DNA of 64,000 nt from Micromussa lordhowensis (taxonomy: Eukaryota > Cnidaria > Anthozoa > Scleractinia > Lobophylliidae), in assembly GCA_964020085.1 (NCBI GenBank), contig OZ026608.1:20195623-20259622 (forward strand), in the 5' to 3' direction. Every line of letters begins with the position of its first letter. The stretch's first letter is position 1. Position numbers and translations under genes: made by a program. The notes under the pieces were generated by a model that was not told the origin of the DNA, did not search any database, and saw only the letters and a program-made list of their open reading frames with translations. This document shows positions 11,341 through 23,741 of this stretch, one piece after another.

Positions 11341-12351
11341 GTCTTCTTCAAAATAACAATGACGCACAATGACAATGACGAGCCGATTTTCGAACCATGC
11401 GATACTCTTTCGATTTCGACTGGCCGCGGAGTCTTCTTGATATATATATACAGAACATGTATGAAATTAAAGAAACAGAGTAGCTATCTAATATTTGCAG
11501 CCCACAGCAGCTATACTGAAATTTTTAATTCCCTTTAGCCTATCCAGCCTTATCACTTAGTTTGTGGCATTTAACACAGTCATATTTTGGCGTATAATAG
11601 AATCTGTCATTGCTACGCATTAGGCACGTTTCATTTTTTCCTCGTGTTTCAGTTTTCATTCGCAATTCATGTCGCAATTACACAGTTTAGGTACCAGTTT
11701 GTTTTCTGAACATACAAGCATGACTCAATGTGTAAAATGGTAACAACTTCCTTTTGTCTGTGTTGTCGACTGCGAAGGAAATGTGCGGTTAGATACCGAA
11801 TGAAACGACATGATCAGCATTAACGAAGTCTTTCGTTCAGATAAACCTATTCCGTTAAAACTCTGTTCCTCAGGGGAAGTTCTGCTGTATGGGTAATTCC
11901 CTACTCCTAACATCTAGAGGGATTAATTACTGACTGGGTTTGATTTTTTACCTGAGCTGTTGACAGGTAATCAGCCCTGTAAATCAGCATTTCCAACCCA
12001 CAAGCCTCCCCAACACCTCCCTCCCAACATGAGTTACGCCCTGCGACCACACCGAGCCGCCCAAGTAGGTTAAGGTGTGTGTCAATCATCGGACAACTGT
12101 TATATGGTCTATTCACATTGAAAACGTTGAGCCACCCTAGTCATTCGAAATTCTCAGGCTAAGAGCTGACGAAGCTAAAGATATATGAATTTCACTCGAC
12201 AACAGTGTTTACATCTTATGAAGCTTTGAAGTTCGCTTAAGATTTGGGCCAAAGACGTTGGCATGATTTCTGCACAAAACCATTTATGGAGTGTTTCATG
12301 ACGAATACATCCAGTCTTCGGTCAAGGAAAAAAACAAAAGGGTTGTATTGG

Positions 12352-12504
12352 TTATTGACCAGGCGTGAGGTCAAGATAACTGCGGATATTGGCCAAGTTG
12401 TTTTGTTGGTGTTGTTTATGCATCAAAATCTTAAAACACACACAAAAACAGAACAAACAAGGCTAATATCCAGCCTACCTGACCGAACAAGCCTGGCCAA
12501 AAAA
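12352..12504. repeat. Dispersed hairpin repeat (TTATTGACC family), copy 1
   Basis: Starts with TTATTGACCAGGCGTGAG and contains a central inverted segment built on GATATTGGCCAAGTT and its complement. A better preserved copy lies at 27454-27606. It is a noncoding foldback repeat. Confidence 0.55.
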
Positions 12505-13342
12505 GGGTTTAATATATTTCATAATGTGACTAGTCCATCCTTTTCTTGTTGGAAAGAGTAAATTTCGAGTGGGTTTGTTGGTTTCCTCTTGGCCACTCGG
12601 GTAACCAGTCAACGGCCTAGAACAAATTAACGCATTTTTAATTTCTCGCCGTTTCCGCCCTTCAACGAAAACACGCAAAATTCAATAGTAACGTTTCTTC
12701 GCCGTATCCAGGTAGAGAAAAAAAGATGCAGCTTATATTCCCTCCACCCTACCCCTCCTAGTCCATTCTTAGTCAAATGCTAGAGCAGTTAATTTGTCAA
12801 TCAGGTACCGAAGATGCCACACTTTGTTTTAGAACCTAATATAGATTAGAAGCAGTCTACAGAAATGGACTAGAGGGCAGTTGAAACTTACATTAATTAC
12901 AGTTTTAATTGATTCCTTTCAACTTTTCCTAGGCAGTACATGCTTATAGACAATAAAAAATTGAAGTTTACGTTTTTTGACAAAGCGATATGTTCAGGAT
13001 AAATGTGATAAATGTCACGCGAACAATTTGTCACTCTACTTAAAACTCTAATAACATTAATGTAAATTGAATCAACAGGGCAGCCTTTTCAGTCGCACTA
13101 TTTACAAAGCTAACTGTAAATCTTACTGGTAAACATGCACAGTGTTCAAGAAAAATTCAAATATGCTGCATTCCTGTGCTCTTTTCATTTCTTACAAGTA
13201 AGGCGGGAGGGGGGGGGGGGGGTGTTGGTTTGCGTGGACTCCCATATGACGGCGGTGCTTGTCGGAAGTTTTGAAAAGAACTCCTAAAACGTATCAAGTT
13301 GTGGGCGTGCCGTAGAAAATGCTTTCACTCTGGAGAGGCACC

Positions 13343-13924
13343 AATAGATCGTTTTCACGTGACGTCATCACTTTCTAAAATCTAAAACTAACGATCCACC
13401 AAAGTTTTCATCCTCATCAGGTATAAGAGGTGACATATTTATATCTGTTTACAACTTTACACCTCAATAGCGTGCTTCGTTTGGAAACTAGAGCATTTTG
13501 AATTTCCGGGTTAGGGAGGTGCGTGACAAAAGGCTACGATCAAATTTGTTGAAAAATATATACTTATCTCATGATTTTCAGCCCTGTTAGAAGCTAGAGC
13601 ATTAGGAAAAGTGCTTATGTAAATACTTGTTTTTTCAGTACTGATAATCAGTCGCCTAGAAAGCCAAAGTAAGTTCCAGATGTTTACACTATTTTCCGCC
13701 CGCCATATTCGTGTACCATGGAGGTACACCAACATGGCGTACTGGGCTCTGTATATTTCTGCGAAACATTTCGACGAATATCTGAAGTTTGGGGAAATGC
13801 ACAGGGCTAAAACTCGGAGAAGTGTCTTATTTTTTTATCTCCTATAACATCACAATTTCTTAGCTTTCTCCACTGGATAGTTTCGATTCATTTTTTCATT
13901 GCGTGACAGTGAAAACGATCTATT
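13343..13924. mobile_element. MITE with AATAGATCGTTTTCAC terminal inverted repeats
   Basis: The left end AATAGATCGTTTTCACGTGAC is mirrored at the right end, which reads GTGACAGTGAAAACGATCTATT. The 582-bp interior has no convincing coding frame. It lies in the spacer between the two segmental duplication copies. Confidence 0.6.
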
Positions 13925-14175
13925 CTAAAACAGCACGTTAACGGACACTTTCATAATTTGTCATAGTCATTGTCATTTTTCTTGGACAATTTTGTCCAAG
14001 GGGGAAAGGTGCAGTGAGGTTAGCCCTATGTAAAGCACCAACCCATTAGAGAAGGCCAGACCACAACACCGGGAACTACGTGCCCTACCAAATATTATCT
14101 TACGAACTCAGGTTTTACTGGTTCAATCAGTTATTAGAGTCTAGCACTCATCTGTACACTGCAGACTCTGATTAG

Positions 14176-14715
14176 GGCCATTCCGAAATTGCGCAGGAAA
14201 CTGGGGCGAGTTTCAAATTTTAACAAATCGATAAACTGACACAACCACATGAAAGATCGCGTTGAGAGAAGTTATTTGACTAAGTTTGATGCTTATAGGG
14301 TGAACAGAGACTAAGTTATGGACCTTGAAACATGGTTCAAAATCCATACAAACGTCTCTAATGTCGAGACAGCGTCTCCCAAAACTATATAAACTCTTAA
14401 AATTTTTATCAGTTTTGTGACAACTGAAAAATCCCGTCATTCAGCTACCATTTGAAAGAAGATGAGATGAAAATCACGTATGTTTGCCAATTTTAAGAGT
14501 ATCACAGCAAGTTTATATGGTTTTGGGGGACGCTGTCTCAACAATAGAGTTAGAACCATGTTTCAAGGTCTATAACTTGGTCTCTGATCACCCTAAAAGC
14601 ATCAAACTTGGTCAAATGACTACTCTCAACGGGATCTTTCATGTGATGGTGTCAGTTTATCGATTGGTTGAAATTTGAATCTCGCCCAAGTTACCTGCGC
14701 AATTTCGGAATGGCC
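14176..14715. mobile_element. Foldback MITE, copy in unit B
   Basis: This is the counterpart of 775-1332, with the same GGCCATTCCG termini. The right flank begins TA. The left flank differs because unit B lacks the TTAA element and the short sequence next to it. A small internal deletion sits near 14507. Confidence 0.7.
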
Positions 14716-17647
14716 TATAACTGGTAACCTCTGGAAAAATGAGGAATCTTTTACACGGAAAAGGACCAAAAGTTAAACGTCGATTTAATTTATATACAAG
14801 TTAGCACTGCCACTAAAACTGTCAATTGAGGTCATGGCATATTGTACTTCTCATGGAATTACTCGCTGCCGTCCTTGTTACCCTTGCCAGCACCTGACAG
14901 AGAAAATAAACAAACAACAAAAAATGTATAATCATCTTAATTCATTTTCTTAAAACGCAGTTGCCTAATTACAAAATATGGATTCATTTTAACAGATAAG
15001 TCGGATTCCGCATGGCAAAGTTCTCCTGGAACCGTGAGTGGTTTCAGGATAGAGTTCTGGACCCCTTTGACATCATCCCAATGTTGCACAAGCTTGTGAA
15101 GGAAGTTGGACCATACAAAACAGCCAGCGTCTTTTACAACAACATTGGAAATTCATTGGAGAATAAACAGAAATAATTTCATTGCCAAATCCAGCGCACA
15201 AAACAACAATAAAGCGTGATGTCAAAACGCGAGAAAATCAAGATGCCAAATTATTCGCAATTTTTTGAAATCCCGAAATAAGAGGGCGCTTTTTAATCCG
15301 ATCAAAAATTGCGCTGCAGTTTCGTTAGATAACTTCATGTTCTATAACATCATGATGGAGAGAGTAAGTTAACAGTTGTAAAATACATTAGCCGCACAAT
15401 ATCAAACGACAAACGATAAGGAAATACTCAGAGACACAAAATCCTAACCCTCTTTTAAAAATACACAAAGCTTGATCGATAACACCTAAGGAAACTATGA
15501 GTAAATACTAGGAGCCCTTTGCAAAAACATGAATCAAAGGGCGTTTTTCATTAAATCTTACCTTTCGTTCCAAAATCAAATGTCACGTCATCTCCTACCA
15601 GTATAAAAGGTGCCCACTGGTTCACGTCATAGCCCTTACTTCTCATCCACTTCATGGCCTCGTGTAAAGATTCCCCAGCACTTTCCCCAGCCACAAGGTG
15701 ATCGTAGAAAGTGGTCATTAACTGCTCCGTTGCTTTGTCATCCAGGGCCCACAGTGCCACCAACACTGAGCGTGCGCCAGATCCTAATAATGCTCGGGCA
15801 ATTCCGACCGCTCCCTCGGCTTTTGTCTGTCCACGAGCACTGTGACAGCAGCTAAGGACCACTAGTTTAGCTCGCAGCTGAACTTTTGAAATGTCCTCCA
15901 TTGTCAATAAGTAGAGTTCTTCTTGAGGTATCCCGTTAGGAATACGAATCGATGGTGCCAGGGCAATTGCTCCTCTTTCTAAGTCACCGTGTGCGGCGAT
16001 ATGAATCAGGGCCACTGAATTCATCGCTTGAAGTACCGCCTGCTTAGTTGCTCGTTGTCCCAACAGAGCCTCGATACCCAGCTTTTTTGCTATCATCTTA
16101 GCTTCGTTTTCTGCGCATTGTAGTCGAGAAATCTTCGTGAGTTTTCCTTTGAAATGCACTTCACCAACATCAGGATTTCCCACTATCAATGCGCCGGTCT
16201 GACAGTGATAGTCTGCGGGACTTTCAGTAATGAGCTTGAGAGTTGTTAACGAAGGAGCAACACGGATCCTGAAGGTCTCGGATAAGTACTTTCCGCTTTT
16301 ATCAGTTAAGGCAGCAAATGGAATTTGGTATAAAGCACGATCAGGAACAATGATGATTTCAGGGCCCTCAAGTAAGCTCGCCACAGGAGCGATGATAAGT
16401 TTGTAACAGATAGGAAGGTTCATTTTGGGTCCTTGGTTAGCTTTACTTTCCACTCCAATTCGCCAACTTTCATGGCTATCTCCCTTGCTTGATTTGGATT
16501 CTGGTTGAAAAAGGTGTAAAGATCGGTCTTCGCAAATCTCTTCTGGTAGAACGCCAAAACTTCTGAAATCAAAAAACTCTTCCACTTGTTGACCTAATCC
16601 TTCGCCAGCAATTAGATCATTTCCTTTTACCTCCTCGAAGTGTGTGGCTCCGCCTGCTTTAAGACTCCACAAACATATGCGGGAACAACCATATGAGATG
16701 TACAAACAGGTGCAATTACATTCTTTGGCCACGATGCTTTCAAGACCAGACCATGTACAAGGATCAGCTGAGATATGATTCTCCAAAGAACACTGAAAGT
16801 ACTGAGCTGACATTAAATCTGCCAAAGCCCTGGCCCTTGAAAGCTCTGAAACATACAGAGCTTCAATAGGATTCCCAGTTGCACAAAGCAACATACTGAG
16901 AGCTCTGTAGGATTGAATATTGCAGTCAGAGAAGGAAATCTTAAACGTATCGTTGTCGCGAAGAGTGGCGCGTATTTTCTCGCATTTTTCAATACCAAAA
17001 AGGAAATACAAGATAGCCTCCTGAATCTTTCCTCCTTTCATTCTAATTTGTGCCAATTTTTGGAGCGATTGGGACTGCATATCTATATCTCCAATCTTCT
17101 CACTTAATGCAAGCGCCTCCTTGATATATTCTTCCGCTCTATCATGTTCAGACTGCGCGAAAAACAAATTTCCAAGCGAAACGTAAGCATTTACTTCTTT
17201 TTTCCTGTTTCCAGTTTCTTTGCTTATCGCAAGACCGTTTTCATAATATTCTTTTGCCTTGATAGAGTTACCTACAGCCAACTCCACATTCCCTTGGTTC
17301 AGGTAAAAGCTGGCAAGCCCATCTCTTTCTCTAATGTCTGTGAAGATGACAAGAGCTTTCTTGTTATATTCAGAAGCCTTGCGATATTTTCCAGAAGAAT
17401 GAAGTTTACTTCCCGCATTTAGGTAAGACCAAGCTACTGTACGTCTGTCACCTAGTTTTCTGCTGGTGGATAATTTTGCATTGCAGTGTAAAGCCTTCTC
17501 ATATTCGCCGACTGATTGATACACAATTCCAAGGTTTTCGTAACAGGCAGCTTCTCCATTTCTGTCTCCAATTTCTTTCCGGATCGCAAGTGATTTCGCA
17601 ATAACTTCTCTAGCCTTCTCATACTCACCAACTGATTGATAAACGGT

Positions 17648-17650
17648 TCA
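17648..17650 (-). other. Nonsense codon in copy B
   Basis: The conserved GGA (Gly) codon of the NLGTVY motif is TGA here, a single G-to-T change on the coding strand. The frame is otherwise continuous on both sides, so this is a premature stop and not a gene end. Confidence 0.85.
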
Positions 17651-18888
17651 AAGATTTCCGTAACAGGTAGCTTCTCCTTTTCTATCTCCAATTTCTTTCA
17701 TGACCGCAAGTGATTTCACGAGATGTTCTCTAGCCTTCTCATATTCGCTAACTGATCCATACACGGTTCCAAGGCTTACGTAACAGGTAGCTTCTCCTTT
17801 TCTGTCTCCAATTTCTTTCTGGACCGCAAGTGATTTTACGATGTGTTCTCTAGCCTTCTCATATTCGCCAACTGAGTGATACACGGTTCCAAGGTTTCCG
17901 TAAAAGGTAGCTTCTCCATTTCTGTCTCCTATTTCGTTCTGGATCGAAAGTGATTTCTCGATATGTTCTCTAGCCTTCTCATATTCGCCAACTAATCCAT
18001 ACACGGTTCCAAGGTTTCCGTAACAGGCAGCTTCTCCTTTTCTGTCTCCTATTTCTTTCTGGATCGAAAGTGATTTCTCGATATGTTCTTCAGCCTTCTC
18101 ATATTCGCCAACTGATTGATACACGGTTCCAAGGTTTCCGTAACTGGTAGCTTCTCCATTTCTGTCTCCTATTTCTTTCTGGATCGAAAGTGATTTCTCA
18201 ATGTGTTCTTTAGCCTTCTCATACTCGCCAACTGATTGATACACGGTTCCAAGGTTTCCGTAACAGGCAGCTTCTCCATTTCTGTCTCCTATTTCTTTCT
18301 GGATCGAAAGTGATTCCTCGATATGTTCTCTAGCCTTCTGATACTTGCCAATTGAACTATACACGGTTCCAAGGGCTCCGTAACAGGTAGCTTCTCCATT
18401 TCTGTCTCCAATATCTTTCAGGATCGCAAGTGATTTCTCAATATGTTCTCTGGCCTTCTCATACTCGCCAAGTGATTGATACACGGTTCCAAGGTTTCCG
18501 TAACAGGTAGCTTCTCCTTTTCTGTCTCCTATTTCTTTCTTGATCGAAAGTGATTTCTCGATATGTTCTCTAGCCTTCTCATATTCGCCAACTGATTGAT
18601 AGACGCTTCCAAGGCTTTCGTAACAGGCAGCTTCTCCTTTTCTGTCTCCAATTTCTTTATGGATCGAAAGTGATTTCCCAATATGTTCTTTAGCCTTCTC
18701 ATATTCGCCAACTGATTGATACACGGTTCCAAGGCTTCCGTAACAGGCAGCTTCTCCATTTCTTTCTCCTATTTCTTTCTGGATCGAAAGTGATTTCTGG
18801 ATATGTTCTCTAGCCTTCTGATATTTGCCAATTGAACTATACACGGTTCCAAGCTCTCCGTAAGAGGTAGCTTCTCCATGTCTGTCTC

Positions 18889-18892
18889 GCTC
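18889..18892 (-). other. Frameshift in copy B: 4-bp insertion
   Basis: All other units read TCTGTCTCCAATATC on the plus strand here. This unit has GCTC inserted after TCTGTCTC, probably slippage on the TCTC tract. It breaks the frame within the TPR array. Confidence 0.8.
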
Positions 18893-21800
18893 CAATATCT
18901 TTCTGGATCGCAAGTGATTTCTCAATATGATCTCTAGCCTTCTCATATTCGCCAACTGATCGATACACGGTTCCAAGGCTTCCGTAACAGGTAGCTTCTC
19001 CATTTCTGTCTCCAATATCTTTCAGGATCGCAATTGATTTCTCGATATGTTCTCTAGCCTTCTCGTACTCGCCAAGTGATTGATACACGGTTCCAAGGAT
19101 TCCGTAACAGGTAGCTTCTCCTTTTCTGTCTCCTATTTCTTTCTGGATCGTAAGTGATTTCTCGATATGTTCTTTAGCCTTCTTATATTCGCCAACTGAT
19201 TGATACACGGTTCCAAGGTTTCCGTAATTGGTAGCTTCTCCATTTCTGTCTCCAATATCTTTCTGGATCGCAAGTGATTTCTCGATATATTCTCTAGCCT
19301 TCTCATATTCGCCAACTGATTGATACACGGTTCCAAGGTTTCCGTAACTGGTAGCTTCTCCATTTCTGTCTCCAATATCTTTCAGGATCGCAAGTGATTT
19401 CTCGATATATTCTCTAGCCTTCTCATACTCGCCAAGTGATTGATACACGGTTCCAAGGTTTCCGTAACAGGTAGCTTCTCCTTTTCCGTCTGATATTTCT
19501 TTCAGGACCGCAAGTGATTTCTCGATATGTTCTCTAGCCTTCTGATATTCGCCAACTGATCTATACACGGTTCCAAGGTGTCCGTAACAGGTAGCTTCTC
19601 CTTTTCTGTCTCCTATTTCTTTCAGAACCGCAAGTGATTTCTCGATGTGTTCTCTAGCCTTCTCATATTTGCCTATTGATAGATACAAAATTCCAAGGTT
19701 TTTGTAACAGGACGCTTCTCCTCTTATGTTTCCAATTTCTTTACTGATTAGGAGCGCGTTTTCACTGAGTTGTTTTGCTTTTTTGTATTTACTTTGATTG
19801 AAATACATCCCCGCAAGTGCTATGCTTAGCTCACACTCTTCAAGTCTTTCACCACTTTCACGGTAAATTAGGAGAAGTTTCTCTGCATATTGTATGGCGC
19901 TCGTGCTATCGCATATGCGATAATAAGCCATCCACATTAGTAAGTATATCCCCATAGAGAATGATTTGCTTAATTTGTCGCCTGTTATGTCTGCTCTGTC
20001 TTTCAGAATGAACAAGCATTCCTTGCATAACTCGATGGCTTTTAGAACTCGGCTACTGTTGAGAAGAAAGGCGGCGACAGTGAGACCGATTGAGATGACT
20101 TGTAAAACGTCGTCTATGTTGTTCATGTCAAACATTTCTGTGAGAATATAACAGAATAAAAGTGGAAAAAAAGTTGCAACCAACTCTGTTTGTCCTTTTG
20201 TTATCTGCTTTTGTCACAATTGTTATATGGACATGCTTTACTATCAGTTGTGGCCATTTTTCATACGCGACTAGCTTTGCGCAGAGAATGCATCATGCTA
20301 CAGATAGGAATTGACTCCAAAAATTTATGGAGCATGTGCTAGCTTATTAACTGGTGAAATGTCTGCCTCCATGGTTAATATATTCAAGGAGAAATTGGCT
20401 CCAAAAAATGCAAAATCTCTGGGTGGCAAGAGCGCTAATAAGTTTGTTCATCTTTTGTAATATTCTGAGTTTCACTAAAAGTCGATTCATCCGGCACAAA
20501 ATTGCTTGAGAGAGTTATATGTTATGCCCTCACAATATTCGAAATTGATATTTTTGTAGCTTGATCATGATCACGGAAACTGAATCCCTGTTGCTAAATG
20601 AAGCAAACTGATTGTAAACAAAGATTTCACTATGCTATGACCTCCTGGGAAAGCGTAGCGCTAATAAAAGGGATTGTAATTGATTAATTTCAATGTAGGT
20701 CTTCTCAACGTAGTCTACTCTGACATGCGCATCCAGGCTAAACGGCCAACAATCCGTTACCGAATTCCCATTTCCTTAAAAAAGAGAATTGTTAGCATAA
20801 GGGGAAACAGGACTGTCATATCACAAGTTCATTCAAGACGCGTATTTCTATAATAAGTAGTCCCCGTTTTGCCTGTAATTAAACTCCGCTTATATAGAAG
20901 TACAATTTTGTATTTTAATAGGGTCTTAACAGGTACAAAATTGAGATATACTGACAACCCCTTAAGAAATGAAAGTTACAGACAGACCGAAATAGACAAA
21001 CATGCCTTAAAATTCACAAAGAAACATAAACAAGCAAAACTGGAATTTACCGACCAAAATAAGCTCAAGAAAACTGAAAGCCCCAGATCTAAATAAGGAA
21101 CACGCAAAACTGAAAGTCTTGATCACAGACATAATTAAACACACAACTTACAATTCATAAAAAACAAGGCGGAAATCTCAAAGCCGCAAACCAAACGAAC
21201 AAAACTGTAGGCCTGGTACGAAGATAAACACATTTAGCTACCTATCAGAGGCTGACATAAGTGCAAAACTGATCTCAAACAAAAATGAACACAAGACAGA
21301 AAAACCAAAGACGAAGATCAGCGACCATGAAACTGAAAATCGCCGAGGATTCCGGCCGACCCTTCAAGAGCATGACAATGTTCTGCACTGAACTTTGCAA
21401 TTATTCATACATACATGTACGTACATCCATATTTCTGCATTCTAAATTAATTCAAACCTAATACGTGAAGTCATAAACGCATGGCTTAAACTTACTAAGA
21501 TGTGCGAATCAGAACGAAATCCAACTTCTCTTAACGTCATCAACCAGGCACTTTCCCTGAAAAGGACAATGATACATTAGTCCTTGATTTCATTGAATCT
21601 TTAACAATATTTTTAATGTACAGTAAACATGTCAAACGAGGGCATCAAATATAGACGATATCTTATATGTAGCTTAAAGTTCACTGTTCTTACCTTTACG
21701 TTAGGAGTCAAAATCAGAATGAAATCCAATTCAGTCTGGATCAGCAAAAGGAATCTTCCTGTCATAGAACAATGAATTAGTGGGACGTCAGTCAAAGATT

Positions 21801-23741
21801 CTCAACGAAAAATAACAATATTAAAAAAAGAGAATAGTTAGTGGTGTTAGTACGAGTACGGCCGTCTGAATTAGTTCTTTATACTACTTTTGCCAGCAAT
21901 TTGAGCACAGCCTCCTTTTGTTGTATTATATTGTTGTGGTAGAACCTTTTCTAGCATATAACGTTTGATCAACAAACGCAGCCTTATATTCCTTACAGTC
22001 TTACATTTGAAACTGCTACTAACCAGAGAACTCTAAATAGATCTGTTTATGTCTGGGACTCTTAACAAACAACTTTTAAAAACTTTGCAAATTTGTGACA
22101 ATTTTTAAGAACATCTTGAAATACAAGACTGGCTAAAAAAAGATTGCAATCTTAACTGCCTCTTTTTACTGAAATAACGTCTTGTCGAAATGATTTTATT
22201 TTTAGATATAGATCTTCAATGTAATCTCAAATGCAAAAGTTCTCTTCTCTTTTTAAAGCTTATTGTTGATAACAACCGAGAAACCTGTGAAAGCTTGTCA
22301 AAAGACAAAAGGAAATTTGTCTGCAAGATAACAGAAGAATCATCACAGACTTGTTCATATATTCTATTCCATGCTTTAACTGACACCAAGATACTGCACT
22401 ATAAAACGGATAGCTTCCTGATGAGAACGAAGTCCAAATCACTTTGACTGTTGCGATCGATAGACATTGATTATATGACTTAAATATATCCAATCTGTAG
22501 GTTTTTGTTCACTGAATGTCCACCTTCATCATAGTGAAAAATGGATGTTCGTTATAACGTAGCTCGAGTTTTAAACTAAGAAATTACTTAAGCCCAAATC
22601 CCTAACTTTTAATTTGTAAATTCAGAGAGTCAAACATACATTTACCGTTCTGCGCCTACGAATGTTATCACAATCAATCTGCTGAGGTTTTTACTTTTCT
22701 CTTCCAGTAAAAATGTTTAGCTTCAGCTTTACGTCGAGTATACACGGCAAAGTTTACCACGCCAGTTAACGCCTCAATGCCTTTTAGCCAGTTAACTTTA
22801 CAAGTTTATATTTTTCAGTGGCCAATGCAATTTCTAAATATGTCACTAGTTTCTGTGCTCATGTAATGATAAAGTTTATCTTAAATATAAAAACAGCTTT
22901 CGTTATTTCTTTAGTTCAAAACTTAAGGTTACCTTACTGTACTTACCGTTCGTTGAGAAATTCAAATCAGAATGAAATTCAAGTTTCTGGCCTCTGGCAG
23001 CTAAAAAGGGTCTTCTTCAAAATAACAATGACGCACAATGACAATGACGAGCCAATTTTCGAACCATGCGATACTCTTTCGATTTCGACTGGCCGCGGAG
23101 TCTTCTTGATATATATATACAGAACATGTATGAAATTAAAGAAACAGAGCGAGTAGCTATCTAATATTTGCAACCCACAGCAGTTATACTGAAATTTTTA
23201 ATTCCCTTTAGCCTATCCAGCCTTATTACTTAGTTTGTGGCATTAATTTAACACAGTCATATTTTGGCGCATTAGGCACGTTTCATTTTTTCCTCGTGTT
23301 TCAGTTTTCATTCGCATCATGTCGCAATCACACAGTTTAGGTACCTGTTTGTTTTCTGAACATACAAGCATGACTCAATGTGTAAAATGGTAACAACTTC
23401 CTTTTGTCTGTGTTGTCGACTGCGAAGGAAAGTGCGGTTAGATACTGAATGAAACGAAAAATCACCATTAACGAAGTCTTTCGTTCAGATAAACCTATTC
23501 CGTTAAAACTCTGTTCCTCAGGGGAAGTTCTGCTGTCTGGGTAACCTACTCCTAACATCTAGAGAGATTAATTACTGACTGGGTTTGATTTTTTACCTGA
23601 GCTGTTGACAGGTAATCAGCTCTGTAAATCAGCATTTCCAACCCACAAGCCTCCCCCCACACCTCCTTCCCAACATGAGTTACGCCCTGCGACCACACCC
23701 AGCCGCCCAAGTAGGTTAAGGTGTGTGTTAATCATCAGACA

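Larger units (their letters stand above)
1..12095. repeat. Segmental duplication, copy A
   Basis: This block aligns in the same orientation with 13972-23741 over nearly its whole length: the 3' flank, the TPR-CHAT gene, and about 4 kb of upstream DNA. The offset is about 13.97 kb at the left end and 11.65 kb at the right end. Most of that change comes from copy A having about eleven more 120-bp TPR units; the rest is small indels. Copy A also carries DNA missing from copy B: a TTAA-flanked element at 348-767, a 120-bp foldback at 8105-8224, and about 150 bp near 110-260. Flanking noncoding DNA remains highly similar, so the duplication is fairly recent. The left boundary of copy A may lie outside the window. 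Confidence 0.9.
8236..12095. other. Upstream region of TPR-CHAT copy A
   Basis: About 3.9 kb shared with copy B at 20185-23741. Apart from the three exon-like cassettes, it holds a plus-strand 75-codon open frame at 9230-9457. That frame differs from its copy B counterpart (20869-21096) by a single synonymous base. I do not recognise the peptide. The rest looks noncoding. Confidence 0.5.
17470..19725 (-). repeat. 120-bp TPR-coding tandem repeat array, copy B
   Basis: About 19 units of 120 bp, each a 40-residue TPR of the same type as in copy A. It is shorter than copy A by roughly 11 units (about 1.3 kb), so the duplicated genes have already diverged in repeat number. Both lesions of this gene copy lie inside it. 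Confidence 0.93.
15551..20135 (-). pseudogene. TPR-CHAT protein (TTC28-like), copy B, two disabling lesions
   Basis: Tandem paralogue of the gene at 2175-8050 with the same architecture but only about 19 near-identical TPRs. I start at the ATG at 20135 (MFDMNNIDDV), which follows an acceptor-like CTCACAG; an ATG at 20183 is also open. Reading down the minus strand, a GCTC insertion at 18889-18892 shifts the frame, and a GGA-to-TGA change at 17648-17650 stops it. From there to the end the frame is open through the remaining TPRs and the CHAT domain. The CHAT dyad is intact: His codon 15989-15991, Cys codon 15845-15847 in LSCCHS. The CHAT part is nearly identical to copy A. Two lesions favour a pseudogene; collapsed-repeat assembly errors remain possible, because both lie in the array. 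Confidence 0.8.
13972..23741. repeat. Segmental duplication, copy B
   Basis: Second copy of the tandem block. It starts at the sequence matching base 2 of the window and runs until similarity to copy A stops just after a shared stretch at 23702-23740 (12057-12095 in A). About 1.9 kb of unrelated DNA (12096-13971) separates the copies. Copy B has the shorter TPR array and lacks several insertions present in copy A. Confidence 0.9.

Noticed and set aside
11284..11538. 84-codon plus-strand frame shared by both duplication copies
   Set aside because: It overlaps the exon-like cassette on the other strand and differs in length and start between copies, so shared ancestry alone explains it.
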